64,000 nucleotides of DNA from Penicillium oxalicum. Lineage: Eukaryota > Ascomycota > Eurotiomycetes > Eurotiales > Aspergillaceae. The stretch spans positions 5,208,001 to 5,272,000 of the forward strand of contig NC_064650.1 of NCBI RefSeq assembly GCF_001723175.1, read 5' to 3'. The first letter of the stretch is position 1. Each line of letters opens with the position of its first letter. This document shows positions 36,512 to 47,118 of this stretch, in pieces. The notes beneath the pieces were generated by a model. The model searched no databases. It had not been told where the DNA came from and saw nothing but the letters and a program-made list of their open reading frames with translations. A program made the translations under genes and the position numbers.

Positions 36512-38477
36512 TCACAGAGGAGACTGCACATTTCACAGATGAGAAGAGTATCCATTATCCCATTTTTAACACTCTATCACTCTCTCGTGAACAGCGAGAA
36601 ATACGTTCCCTTGATCCTGGAAATATATACAGGCTGCAAGCGGCCCTAGGCTTGTATGCTGCCAATTGGACCTATCGAGAATTTCTCTGGTTCTCTAGAG
36701 ACTCTTTGAAGAACAGCACTTTTCTAGCCAAGCTGGAGATGGAGCAAGGGGAGGTCTTTGTGAGTAGGTGCTGCCTCAAAGCACGATGATGACCTGTCGA
36801 GGAACGTTGGGACTGATACTGGTGAGGACGTTGTATCACTGCAAAATGTAAGGTATACTAGCATAGGCCATATATGGACAAAAATAGATCCATCCCGTAT
36901 CCGAAATGAGAGTTTATTATAGTAAAAAGGCAATGCGACTCAGTATCTGCACGTCAAGTTACCTCTGTGAATGGATGAGTCGATTAAAAGAGATTAATTA
37001 GGTAACCCTCAAGCTACTTTGGTTCGTACAGTGTCCTACCTGCTTAAGGATAGTGCTCTCGACGGTGGGGCTGATAAGCTTTGAAAAAGCTCATCAAATT
37101 GCAACATTGTGAATAGAAATAGCATCTGGGTAGCATGTTGGATTAGTAGCGCCTGGATTGCTGGTATTGAGAGTATGTCATGGACTCCTCTATTGAAGAA
37201 CCAGGGAAGTAAACACAGACTTGAACTAATACACAGCATTTTTGAAGCAACATGTGAATACCAGTGAAGACATAGGTTCTCTGTTTCTCTGTGCACAAAT
37301 CCTACTTTTGCTCGCTAGGGTTCGTCAGACAGTGTTAGAAGAGCTAAAGATTTCGTGCCTGACTACTTATAGTATCAGGAAATACTCCATCATCGAGTTC
37401 ATACTTATTGCCTACATCCGGGGTTATTGATCTCTGGATTCAAACTTCAGACGCGGGATAGCTGTAATTCCCTTCTTCAAAACCCTGGCTAGCCCACAAG
37501 AGGTACCTTGCTTTCGATTGCAGATGTAGTCTTCTATACTACCTATTGCTTCAATACAATTACATCCTTAAAGTAAAGAAAAGCTTGTTTGACCAAACAG
37601 CTGTCCATTTCCAATACCAAAGCATGATGTAGCCCAGGAGAAACTGATGGAAGTCGTGTCTACCCCTAGCTTGGGCGCTGTGCTGTTGCGAGTTCAGAGC
37701 TGGTAGATTATTGGCATCATTGGTATTTCCATTTCCTACAACTTTCACACCCACGATAGACGGTCATCATGATCAAGTTTCTGGGTTCTTGGTGTGAGGT
37801 GATGCGTTTACGAAGAACAACCTACAAGTCCTCCCCTCCGACATGGTCGAACCTAATAAAAACGGTCGACTCTCACATTAATACCATGGAACATTGATTG
37901 AATAAGGAAATTTATGTTATATTTTAACTTGAAAACACAAGTACCACCAAAAGTGTAGAATTTTAATGTCCTTTTCTGAGCTGTCGCTAATGAATATAAC
38001 AGGTTCTGACTGAAATCTGCCTCGAGCAGGTAGATTTTGAGCCGGCACTTAGACCTGCGTTCCAGAACTCAATCTAGTGACCTATCCTTACAATGTATAT
38101 TTACCTCTTAGTTGTGTTCATATAAGACATCTCGACTTTTCATCCAGTTATTTCCGTGGGTCATACGTGCCTGCAGTCTTGATTCGGGTCTCCCCTTTCT
38201 CCGTGTATCCAGTTCATACGCCTTAGGATAAGGCCAAGAGGTTACCCGGCCAACGGTCCGCCCGCCAACAGGTTTACCTCCAACAGATCTAGGATGCAGC
38301 ATCTTGGTTGGCCTAAACCCACGCCTGGTACAACCAAAAAGCCGTCTGACGGTAGCTTACACTGGACTGAGTACCAGCAAAGCTCCTCTTCTGAAGAAGG
38401 GGGGAAGTTTCTTTGACCAAAAAGTGTGCCTTGAAAGCAGAAAACAGCACTCCCACACGGCCCGCATCTGATCCACG

Positions 38478-40596
38478 ATGGCACGATTGAATACATCAAA
38501 TCCTTTGACTACTGCACTTCAGCGGCAAAAAAGCTTGAAAGAAAGAGGAGCACCTGGTGACCGAACGCCAGCCCATGACTTGATTGCAGACAAGCAAGAT
38601 GCCAACCACCGTTCATCCACTGGAAGTAACACCAGCACCAGCACCCAGTCCAAACCTTCATTTCAACGTCACAGTCGGGGATCCAGTTTGGTCTTCGACA
38701 TTTTCTCAGAAGAGGGAAGCACGAAAGAGCACGACCCCAATCTCCCTAAGAAGCAGAAAAAAGCCCGAACCCTCAAAGCAGCCAACGTCAACTCTCTGCT
38801 TCTTCCTATCACCCAGACACCACGTCAAAGACCTCCTGTTAAGCTGGAAACAGACGATTACGAGAAGGAAAATGATATTCTGGAAAACACCCCAGAGCAA
38901 AACAGGGAGACGCAGAGTCCTACTGAATCAGCATCACCGACGAGACAAACGCTGTCGCGACCCCTCAGAGAAATTCCGACAGACCGCGCACCACGCGCAG
39001 ACAAGAAGGCTTTGAGAAGATATGACGCGGAATCAGAGACAGAAGGAGACAGTGAGGACAATAGCTTTGACTCTCTGGATGACTTTATTGTCAGTGACAA
39101 TGAAGACCCTAGTTTCCATGAAACATCAGCTTCTGAGACAGAGGAAGAAAAGCTTCCATCACCACCCCCTCCTCCGCCATCTGTCCGCAGGAGATTAATG
39201 AGAGGAAGACGACCGAGTCCTGATCTTAGGACGGATCAGACCGATGATAAGCCACTGAGTAAGCCTTTACAGCTGAGCCCTCGAATTCCTGAAGCTTTAA
39301 GATTGTCCTCAACGGTCCGGGACAACCTCAAACCAGTGTCTCAGGAAGACCGGGACCTCCATACAAAGCTTAATGCAATGACTCTGGAAGGCGAAAATTC
39401 CACATTCTCTGAGCCACAGCTAAAAACGGATGGGTAGGTGTCCCACAATGTCTTCGCAGATTGACATTGGACTTCGGCTGACACTTCAAAGCTCATTAAT
39501 GAAACCCCAAAGCCTCCCGAAGGGGAACGAAGTGACAGATAAAAAGTTGCAAACACCCCCAGCAAGCCCCAGGCCATCACGTCTGCGCTCTCCAACCAAG
39601 AAGAAAGTCCGTATTCCTGCTACTCCTCATCGCGAAAGCGTTGATGAGTTCTGGAGCCAAGAGGAGACCAACCACTGGAATGATCAGTACTCGCCGCGCA
39701 AGGAAAAATCAACCAGTCGCACCGTGATTGAGTTGCTCCGAGACTTTGACGACAGCGACGAGGACAGCGGGCGCAGGAGCCGCGGGTCGAGTTCTAGCAG
39801 TGACTTGGAGCCCACGAGCAAGCTGGACAACAAGATGCCGACTACACCAAAGCCGCTTAGCAAGACGGCTATCAAGAAAGCCGAGGCGGAAAAGAATCGA
39901 GCAGCAAAGGCCCGCCGTCTATCGTTTAATAACAAGAAGGCAGAATTTGCCCAAGCCTTCCTCGAGGCCTTGGACCAAGCTGCATCCGGCGGAGAAGTCA
40001 GTCGACTTGCAGAATCGACCGGTGGCGTTACGATCACTTGGTCCAAGACTCTCAACACAACTGCAGGTCGAGCTCATTGGAAGGGAGAGAGAGTCGTTTC
40101 ACGTGGACCCAATGGGGAAACCCGGGGGATGGGCCAGATCAAACACCATGCAAGCATCGAGTTGGCTGAGAAGATCATTGACGACGAATATCGACTGATC
40201 AATACACTCGCCCACGAGTACTGCCATCTGGCCAACTACATGATATCCAACGTCCATGACAATCCTCATGGCGCCAGCTTCAAGAACTGGGGCGTGAAGT
40301 GTGCCGAAGCGATGCGTGACCACCCGCTCTATGGAGGTCAGATCCACGTGACGACCAAGCACACGTATCAGATCGACTATAAATACGTGTGGAGCTGCAC
40401 CTCTTGCGGCCAGGAATACCGTCGTCATTCGAAGAGCATTGATACTGGACGTTCTCGATGTGGTACATGTCGTGGAATGCTTCAACAGATCAAACCGAAA
40501 CCCCGAAACGTTTCACCCAAGAAGAGTGCAGTAGTTCCCGGTCCGAAGAAGATTTTGGAGGATGTGACGAGGGATCTTGACCAATTTGTGTTTTGA
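38478..40596 (+). CDS. SprT-like zinc metalloprotease with acidic disordered N-terminus (GCNA-like)
   Basis: Two exons, 38478-39433 and 39492-40596. The 58-bp intron has donor GTAGGT and a CTGAC branch point 13 nt before acceptor AAG. The product is 686 residues. The first about 480 residues are Ser/Glu/Asp-rich and disordered, with acidic stretches (SETEGDSEDNSFDSLDDF, ELLRDFDDSDEDSG). The C-terminal SprT-like domain has the zinc-binding catalytic motif His560-Glu-Tyr-Cys-His564 in NTLAHEYCHLANY, then a zinc ribbon (WSCTSCGQEY and SRCGTCRG). This layout matches the GCNA/ACRC branch, nuclear proteases acting on DNA-protein crosslinks. The function in moulds is inferred from that family. It does not have the layout of Wss1 or Spartan, as no VIM, SHP or UBZ element was seen. 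Confidence 0.88.
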
Positions 40597-41025
40597 ACGC
40601 GGCGATCGGCAGTCGCTGATGACTTGATGACCTGCACCGTACATGGGGGAATATTCTGAACAACGACCCTGTCGATTCAGTGTGTGCGCGTGGCTGTTGC
40701 ATTTTAAATTAGCGATTGAGTTTGTTTTCCTACCTCCTTTAAGCTTCTCTCCTTCTTCAATGTGACTATGGCAAGCTGGCATTGCTTCTTATATCCCCAC
40801 ACAGCTGGAGTGAGATGTCTGAGCTTAAAGAAAGTGCATCAGTCAATTTCATGTTCGAGTACTCCTCCTACTACAATCGAAGCCATGTCTTCCCTGACCT
40901 GTGGCCTCCCTGCTGACACGGTGCCATTCTAGTTGGTGTCAGTGTAACAACAGTAAAACTTGGCAGAAGTGATTCAACGCTCCGTAATCTGCGACTGCAT
41001 CATCTTTTTTTTTTCATATTCACAA
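40597..41025. other. Convergent 3' region between the SprT-like gene and mog1
   Basis: 429 bp between two stop codons facing each other. It includes a T-rich run near 41005-41016, just past the mog1 stop on its strand as an A-rich tract. No gene or motif is supported. Confidence 0.5.
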
Positions 41026-41840
41026 TCACACAAACAAACTCCAGTCGCGAATCTCCAACTGATCAACCAGCGCGGCCACGGTATTTTCCCCAACCGCCTC
41101 TTCCCTCGACAAGCCCTGCGCGTCGCCATTTTTATCAAATTCCTCATGTGGCACATTGAAAAACATCACCAAATCAGTCTCCTGTGCCTCCAGCCTCACC
41201 AACAGATAATGACAGGTTACCTTGGAGACCTGCACCCCACCAGACGATGGCCCGTCAATCGCCGCTCCAGCCACAGCCGAGTCAGTAACAGCACCGATTG
41301 TGCCACGCCGCCGACCCGTCGTCAGAAACTGCACAATGCCCCTGTACGCGGTGACGGACGATCCAGGCGGCGCTGACCCCGACAATCGAGCCGGAACCAC
41401 GCGTGTAGGCGGGGTCACGATCTGCATCGCATCGCCTTCGTCGCAGAGATCATTCAGGTGGTGCAGTGCTGCACCTTGATCGACCGTCTCCGGGGTGGTC
41501 CAAGTTGCGACACCGTTGCCTGCGGTGGACAGACTAGGATGCTGGTGGTTGATGGTGGCGAAGGTGGAGAGGGCTTCTTCTCGTGACACGCGTTGATTGA
41601 TCTCCATGATGAATGTGGAGAGCGTGCTGGGAGATAGAAAGAGCTCTTGATGATCTGGGACCTCACGGAGGTCGCTGTACGATTGTCAGTCCATTTGCTT
41701 CCACGGTCTCTTTTGGAGAGAAGGTTCAATCCAGAAGCAACATTTCAAGGTAAGTATACTGACCTGCCGTCAATCCAGCCCTGTGGCACCACCCCCCGAA
41801 TTGCCCCGCCGAAAAAGTCCACCATCGTGACTTGAGACAT
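41026..41840 (-). CDS. mog1: Ran-interacting protein Mog1
   Basis: Two exons, 41764-41840 and 41026-41674. The 89-bp intron has donor GTCAGT, branch CTGAC and acceptor CAG, and joins WIDG to SDLREVPDHQE. The product is 241 residues. The N-terminus MVDFFGGAIRGVVPQGWIDG and the following EVPDHQELFLS are hallmark Mog1 sequence. They form the conserved patch that binds Ran/Gsp1 and helps release its guanine nucleotide in nuclear transport. The middle carries a Gly/Ala/Ser insertion (about residues 100-160), common in mould Mog1 but absent from yeast. The end AALVDQLEIRDWSLFV is family-typical. The first exon is too short to show as a reading frame on its own. Confidence 0.92.
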
Positions 41841-42440
41841 AGCGCAACCAAAATCCTATTTCTGAGGGAGAAGATTGACCTTGGTATAGGTATGAGGAAC
41901 TGATTTCCGAGTCGCGCAATGGGGCACACGTTCAAACACCGAGACGCCTAGGGTAAAGTTCAAGCTCGTCGGCCCAAACTGAGAGATTTGAGATGGAGCC
42001 CCACCGGTCCAAATCGCAAATGTTCAAATACGGCCAGTAAGCTCGTTCAAGAACCTGCTGAGGAATCCTGAATCCAACACTGCCTGTATGCAGCTGGCAG
42101 CTAAGATACTGGTGAATCGAGATACGAAATGAACACTGTGTCGTGATCTGAGAGAATTTCGCCCTGTTCCAGCCGGTCGTGGACGTGCAATGGCACCGGC
42201 GGAAAGCCGTCACACCACCCGATGACGTTCACCAACAGTCGGCGGAGGGACCAGCACTTCTTGGAAGCTGGGAACGATCACCACTGTACGTGGCAAGGTC
42301 TACAGATACAAAAAAAAACCCAACGAAATGAATAGTAATGGATTCAATCCTTATCATAAAAGCTGGTCATCAAGAATGAGATGCCACTACTACTTGACTA
42401 AAATTAAGAGATGAGATGGTAAAAGAGCAGCAAGATTCGC
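41841..42440. other. Intergenic: mog1 promoter and NYN gene 3' region
   Basis: 600 bp between two minus-strand genes. It is AT-rich toward the left gene's downstream side, with short A runs. No supported gene or motif. Confidence 0.5.
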
Positions 42441-44208
42441 CTACTCAAAAAGTTCCTCCACATAGGAATCAAGCTCAATAATCCGGAATTGGTGACCCCA
42501 TCTCGCGCGAAACTCCTTCTTGCGGTAGGAGTAACTCATCACTTGCGAGAAGCTCACCAATTCGATGTTCCAACCGCGCCGGAGAGCTCGTTCCACCATG
42601 CGCATGAATCCGCCAGAATACTCCGCGACCGCGGCATCACCGGTCGCTAGGACAATGGTCGATGGCTCGTCAGTGTCCACGATACTCTCGAGCATCTTGA
42701 GGTGAAGAATTTCGTCAACACCTTGTTCTACCCACCGCTCCGCTCCTGCGCCAACCGTTTCAGGTCCAGACGAGGAGAGACTGGTGGAACCAGGGGCCTT
42801 TCGGCCCTTGACAGGTCGTGGGGTTGTGTACTTGACTTTGTGCACACGATCTAAAATGTTGGCTTCATAACCGAGCTTTTCCGCCTCGGTAATGGCCGGC
42901 AGGCGATCCGAGCCAACCAAGACTCTTTTAGCGGCGGTGCGGCCGCGCTCCATGATCAAAGAGAAGTTGGAAAAGGACATGTGTAGACGCCGAATGCGAG
43001 TGGCAACAGGGATATTCCGCGAAACTTTTACCGAATCGTGGAAGCCCACCATAATCTGTTACTTAGATTAGCTAGGGCCTCGATCAAAAAAGGAATAGAC
43101 GAATGCATTGACGTACGTTTGACATGTCGACAAAGACATGGATAGGTCGAGGCTCGTCGACCCTCCTCATAGCGGTGGGAGATCGGCCGACTTGTAGTAC
43201 CAGTCGAGCATAGTCAGGGAATTCGTGAAGTAATTTTGTCACCAGACCCAGCCGGCGCTCCTCACCGGTCTTGTAGACAGCGGGTAGAACCTTGATACCT
43301 GCTGAAGTTGTGATGATATTTTGGACGATATCTGAACGGAGCATCCAATCCCCTTCATCGTAAGAGGATGGAGGCGTCTCGTCACGACCACGTCGCACGT
43401 CGCTGCTGCCTACTTGAGGCGGCACAAACGCTAAGACACCAGCTTTCTTCGTGATGGGTTGATCGAATACGATAGTGCTTGAGCTAGTATCGGAGTCTGC
43501 GCTGGTGCTAGGCTCAGAAAGCATCGGTTCGGCCTCGGCGCGGAAACCAATGTTCTTCTGTATGGGCTTAGAATTGATTTTCTTCTGTTTGACATCGTTT
43601 GTCTGATGGCGGAGGTTGACTGCTTTGGTTGGGGCCGGCTCAGACCCGAATCCTAAGGCCTCGGGTCTAGTCTGGTGACGTGAAGACTTGACAGGATAGC
43701 GCGAGATTGGCACAAAATCCGCTTGGGCAGCATCAGATATGACTTTCGCGGGTTGCTCTTGATTAGAGTTGCCAAGTGCTTCGAGTTGTTTCGACAGTTG
43801 GGAATTCTGAGAGCCACTTGCAATAGGCTGTTTGAAGTGGACTGCAGATTTGGGTAGGTCACTTGACGTGCGGGACGAATGAGAATGGAAAGGTGAATGT
43901 CGGATGTCGTGGGAAGCCGGTGCCTTCTCATATAAAGTAGAGTCACGGCTAAGCAGAGACCACAACAAGCCAAAGTCCCCAAGCTTTGTTGAGGTCTCAG
44001 TCACAGGATGCGGACTGGTTTCTTGCGGCTTGACTTGTCTGGGTTGCCCCTCACTGGGGGCCTCACTGGGGGCCTCACTGGGGGGAGCACCCGATGCATG
44101 GCCATGTGGACCGGACGGAAAGCTTGCGACTGTAGGGGAGCTGAGCAGATCAAAGACTTCAGCGAAGTCCCAATTTGAGGAGGACTCGGGCGATGGCGTT
44201 GCAAGCAT
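42441..44208 (-). CDS. NYN-domain (PIN-like RNase fold) protein
   Basis: Two exons, 43117-44208 and 42441-43055. The 61-bp intron (donor GTACGT, acceptor CAG) joins HVFVDMSN to IMVGFHDSVK. The product is 568 residues. The first about 330 residues are Ser/Pro-rich and disordered, with a triple APSE repeat. The NYN domain starts at PIHVFVDMSN, where the Asp is the first expected metal ligand. It continues through RVLVGSD and closes with IVLATGDAAVAEYSGGF, supplying another acidic ligand. In the family these are single-strand RNA nucleases or RNA-binding proteins. The substrate here is unknown. The start is the first ATG after an in-frame stop; the frame is open further up but only from non-ATG codons. 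Confidence 0.85.
44051..44086. repeat. 12-bp tandem repeat, three copies, inside the NYN gene
   Basis: The unit TCACTGGGGGCC occurs three times in a row, the last copy ending GA instead of CC. On the coding (minus) strand it encodes three copies of Ala-Pro-Ser-Glu in the disordered N-terminus. Unit length is a multiple of three, so copy-number change would keep the frame. Confidence 0.9.
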
Positions 44209-45419
44209 TGACGAGTTTGGTGGCGAGCCTTTCAAGAGGGTCGTATGTGGTTGAAAGGTTGAGGGCGAAGCAAGAATTGAGGGAGCGTTAGAAAAGACTC
44301 AGGAAATGAACGGTCAACATTCAGAGCAAGTTGCATATCGCAAAGGAAAAAAGCAAATATCGAGTGGTCATAGTAGAGGAAACAAATTAAAGCAAGTGTG
44401 ACCATCAGAAGTCGGGTTTTGTATCAATAGATGAGTGGCGACGTGGTTGAGCGGAGACGATACTGCAAACCGAGACCGCTTGCCCCGTCGTGGGAGGCAG
44501 ATCGCACTAGACCAAATCGGGTAATAAAGAGCTAAGCCGTGCGGAGACCTTTCCGGCTGAGGAAGTCGGGATTCCTCCTCAGGCATCTACTCGACCCCCA
44601 CCGACCTGGAATCTTGAATGAGTCAGGTCGAGATTGCTGTGGGTAGACACGCTCGATTCGCCCCCGAGGAAGCCCAAGAGTAAATTTCATGCACTGCTCA
44701 CTCCCAACTTGTACTCATTAAGTACGGCAATCTGCAGTATTTATCGATCCTCACGTGACTCTATATGCTGAAGGGTAACTTTATTCGGCAGATCAGGATC
44801 CACTATTCTATAGCTAAGCTCTAGACAGTAACATGAGTACACACTCCTCTACACTACGATATATTAATACTTGACATCCTTGCTTGCTACAAGAAGAATG
44901 CTTTACTATCATAGCAGTTCACAAGAAGAAACTCTTTCCACTACTACGAACGACTGGGCTGTCCTTATTAGTTAGTCCATGGCGTTGGTTTGTGTAACAC
45001 TGCGTTCTACCTTCACGTTACAGCAAATTTGTCACTCTTAGTAGGCATCGACTGGAAGTTCCCCCTGGACTTTCTTTTTCATGAAAAGAGAATGGTCCAG
45101 CCCCTAGCATTAGTGAAGGCAACTCTCCGTGCATCATGTGTAAATTCCATCAAACACTTTCGTTGACAAGAGGTGTAGACAACAAGGCAGTCACGTCACA
45201 TAGCTATTGTTTGTCAATTTGTTTGCCATACTGCGCGGTATCACATGGAAGCACTACAATCCGTATAAAACCTCCAACTTCCCAGGATCTCTCTTCTTCT
45301 TCCTCTCCCCCTTCCCTGTTCAACAATCCTACCATTCACATCCATCCACTTTGAAATTGCCTCCCCTGACCTTCAACTTTGAGTTTCAAAAGACAACAAT
45401 TTTAAAATCAATCCCCAAC
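44209..45419. other. Divergent promoter region, NYN gene / Hsp9-12 gene
   Basis: 1.2 kb between divergent starts. The right 400 bp hold heat- and stress-type elements listed separately. The left part has no supported gene. Confidence 0.5.
45060..45270 (+). promoter_or_regulatory. Stress promoter of the Hsp9/12 gene: HSE, STRE-like sites, TATA box
   Basis: A heat-shock half-site pair TTC-AT-GAA lies at 45078-45085. CCCCT, the reverse of the stress element AGGGG, occurs near 45061 and 45100, with another near 45365 in the leader. A clear TATAAAA stands at 45264-45270, about 150 bp before the start codon. In yeast the same combination drives HSP12 through Hsf1 and Msn2/4. Mould use of these sites is inferred. 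Confidence 0.6.
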
Positions 45420-45827
45420 ATGTCTGACGCCGGCCGCAAAGACTTTTCCACTAGTATGTACCCTGATTGCCGTCTCGGATAATGCCTTTGCCGCTGATTT
45501 CCTTTTCACTACAGAGGCGAAGGAGGAGATCACTTCTGACTCCACCAAGTCTACCCAGGAGAAGATCAAGGAGACCGTCACCGACACCACTGACCGTGTC
45601 TCTCGTGGTCTCCAGCCTGATGACAGCAAGAGCACCCCCCAGGAGGCCTTCGATAAGACTCAGCGTGCTCACGACAATGAGGCTCACGGTGGTTCTAGCG
45701 GCTCCATGTAAGCCACACATACAAACATGCTGACTTGCCAGACAACAATCTTGTTCCCGAACAGCAAGCTAATGATTTTGATTACAGTGGAGACAAGGTC
45801 AAGTCCGCTCTCGACATGGACAAATAA
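45420..45827 (+). CDS. Hsp9/Hsp12-family small stress protein (Awh11-like)
   Basis: Three exons, 45420-45453, 45515-45707, 45788-45827 (267 nt, 88 residues), with introns of 61 and 80 bp. The N-terminus MSDAGRKDFSTKAKEEITSD and the ending GSIGDKVKSALDMDK are diagnostic of the Hsp9/Hsp12 family. These are small, very hydrophilic proteins that are disordered in water and fold into helices on membranes, stabilising them during heat, osmotic and stationary-phase stress. Charged residues dominate and there is no cysteine. The promoter carries stress elements and a strong TATA box. It matches the Aspergillus protein known as Awh11. No exon is longer than 65 codons, so it is easily missed. Confidence 0.93.
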
Positions 45828-46042
45828 ACTGTCTTGACGAAGGACCTTGACACTAGGCTGATTACCTCTTCGAAACTTTCTCCGGTTACGCATTTCTTAC
45901 ACGTCACGGATCGAGATATTCATAGCTACAAGGGTCTACACAAGGAATCATATCGGGAATACCAAAGCAGCTTACTGCTGTGAGACAAGAGCCTTTGACG
46001 TAGAAATATTTTTTTGTGTAGAGATTCAGCTTTGCCACCACT

Positions 46043-46933
46043 TCATGAGTCATGAACTGATTTACCGAGCAATGCATCCCGCTGGAATGCCAACTGACTG
46101 AGCCTTTGCTCAGACTCCTTGTACTGCCTCCGTGCTCCAGCTACGTCTGTTGGAAACTCGTGGAAAGCCTTCACTTGTCTCTCAAGAGATCTCACGTCAT
46201 TTCCCAAACGGACAACCTGCTCCTCTTCGACCACGACCTCCTGGAGCGTCGGGCCCTTTGGCTGAGAGCGTTCAAGCGAGGCGATTCGATCCTGATACTC
46301 GCCAATTCTGGCACTGAGTATCTTTGTGCTGCGCACCCACTCAGATGTCAAACTTTGGGTCTCTGCAGGCGCCTCATATGACGGACTGGACTTGAGTCCC
46401 TCCAGATCGTGCTGTAGCCGCTCGAGTTCCTTTCGGAGATATTGGTGCAACTCTTCCACCTTTGCTAGCTGATTCTGCGCGTCAAATTCCTCTGCTGTGA
46501 GCTCGACAATCGATTGACCAAGGCCCTGCAATGTGGGGTTGGAGGTGTGACCAAGATTGACTGCTACACCTGCGAGATCTTCCAGATTGCTTCGACTCGC
46601 TTCATCCAGACACAGCTCAAGTTCGTCCAAGATCTCTTCCTTCTGCCGGTCATGGGCATTTTTCGCGTCAATCACTTTGCGAGCTTGGAGGGAGTCGAGA
46701 ATCTCCTTCTTTGCATGATGTTGAAGAGCAGCTTCCTCGTCCGCGGCGTCATTAGCTGCCGCCAGCCCTAAGAGTACCCGCAGGGTATCTTCATTGCGTT
46801 CAAAAGGAGGAACCGACTTCGGCGCATAGTGTTGAATGAGCCAGGAGTTCACGTAGGCCCAATCTTTTGCCTGAATTGCGGCCTGGCGAGCTTTAGTAGG
46901 GGAGGCCAGGGAATCGTCGCTGTAGGAATCCAT
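46043..46933 (-). CDS. Coiled-coil protein, probable HAUS augmin-like complex subunit 1
   Basis: A single exon of 296 residues from the ATG at 46931-46933. The frame stays open another 60 codons upstream, but that part overlaps the divergent promoter of cog6 and does not look coding. The N-terminus (SPTKARQAAIQAKDWAYVNS, then a short stretch with PPFERNEDTLRVLLGLAAAN) fits my memory of the fungal HAUS1-like family. The rest is a long, heptad-rich coiled coil with little Pro or Gly. Augmin recruits gamma-tubulin to existing microtubules. The assignment is from remembered similarity, and a generic coiled-coil protein cannot be excluded. Confidence 0.6.
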   Translation of the reverse strand: MDSYSDDSLASPTKARQAAIQAKDWAYVNSWLIQHYAPKSVPPFERNEDTLRVLLGLAAANDAADEEAALQHHAKKEILDSLQARKVIDAKNAHDRQKEEILDELELCLDEASRSNLEDLAGVAVNLGHTSNPTLQGLGQSIVELTAEEFDAQNQLAKVEELHQYLRKELERLQHDLEGLKSSPSYEAPAETQSLTSEWVRSTKILSARIGEYQDRIASLERSQPKGPTLQEVVVEEEQVVRLGNDVRSLERQVKAFHEFPTDVAGARRQYKESEQRLSQLAFQRDALLGKSVHDS

Positions 46934-47118
46934 TGAACAGTTTTTTATTTGAAGTGAGAGGAAAGTGCTGATAATCAGTTCATTTCTAAGGCTCCACACC
47001 ACATCATAGTTATGCGTCGCTCCATGTGCGATAAGATACGCCGAAGGCGGTCTGTCCTTGTCGCCCACGAAGCTGTCCTTTACCCCCCACTCAGGGAGGT
47101 TCACATGCGCCAACCATC
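46934..47118. promoter_or_regulatory. 185-bp bidirectional promoter, HAUS1-like / cog6
   Basis: Two start codons diverge across 185 bp, one of the tightest gaps in the window. No TATA box or named site was recognised. Co-regulation of the two genes is possible but not shown. Confidence 0.45.

Larger units (their letters stand above)
30455..38477. other. 8-kb gene-poor region upstream of fks1
   Basis: No intact gene is supported across about 8 kb. The first 700 bp on the fks1 side are GA-rich on the plus strand (CT-rich on the fks1 strand), consistent with its promoter and leader. The part at 33.4-38.4 kb is AT-rich with scattered short homopolymers and no frame above about 90 codons. A patch at 32.2-33.3 kb has better coding character and is listed separately. 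No transposase, terminal inverted repeat, tRNA or long tandem array was recognised by eye. Confidence 0.6.

Noticed and set aside
30500..38400. tRNA genes or a transposon in the gene-poor region
   Set aside because: I searched for GGTTCGAnnCC-type B boxes, terminal inverted repeats and transposase-like frames by eye and found none convincing. A tRNAscan or repeat-library run would settle it.
46934..47113. N-terminal extension of the HAUS1-like frame by 60 codons
   Set aside because: It would run through the short divergent promoter to within 6 bp of the cog6 start and lacks the family pattern. The ATG at 46933 gives the expected N-terminus.
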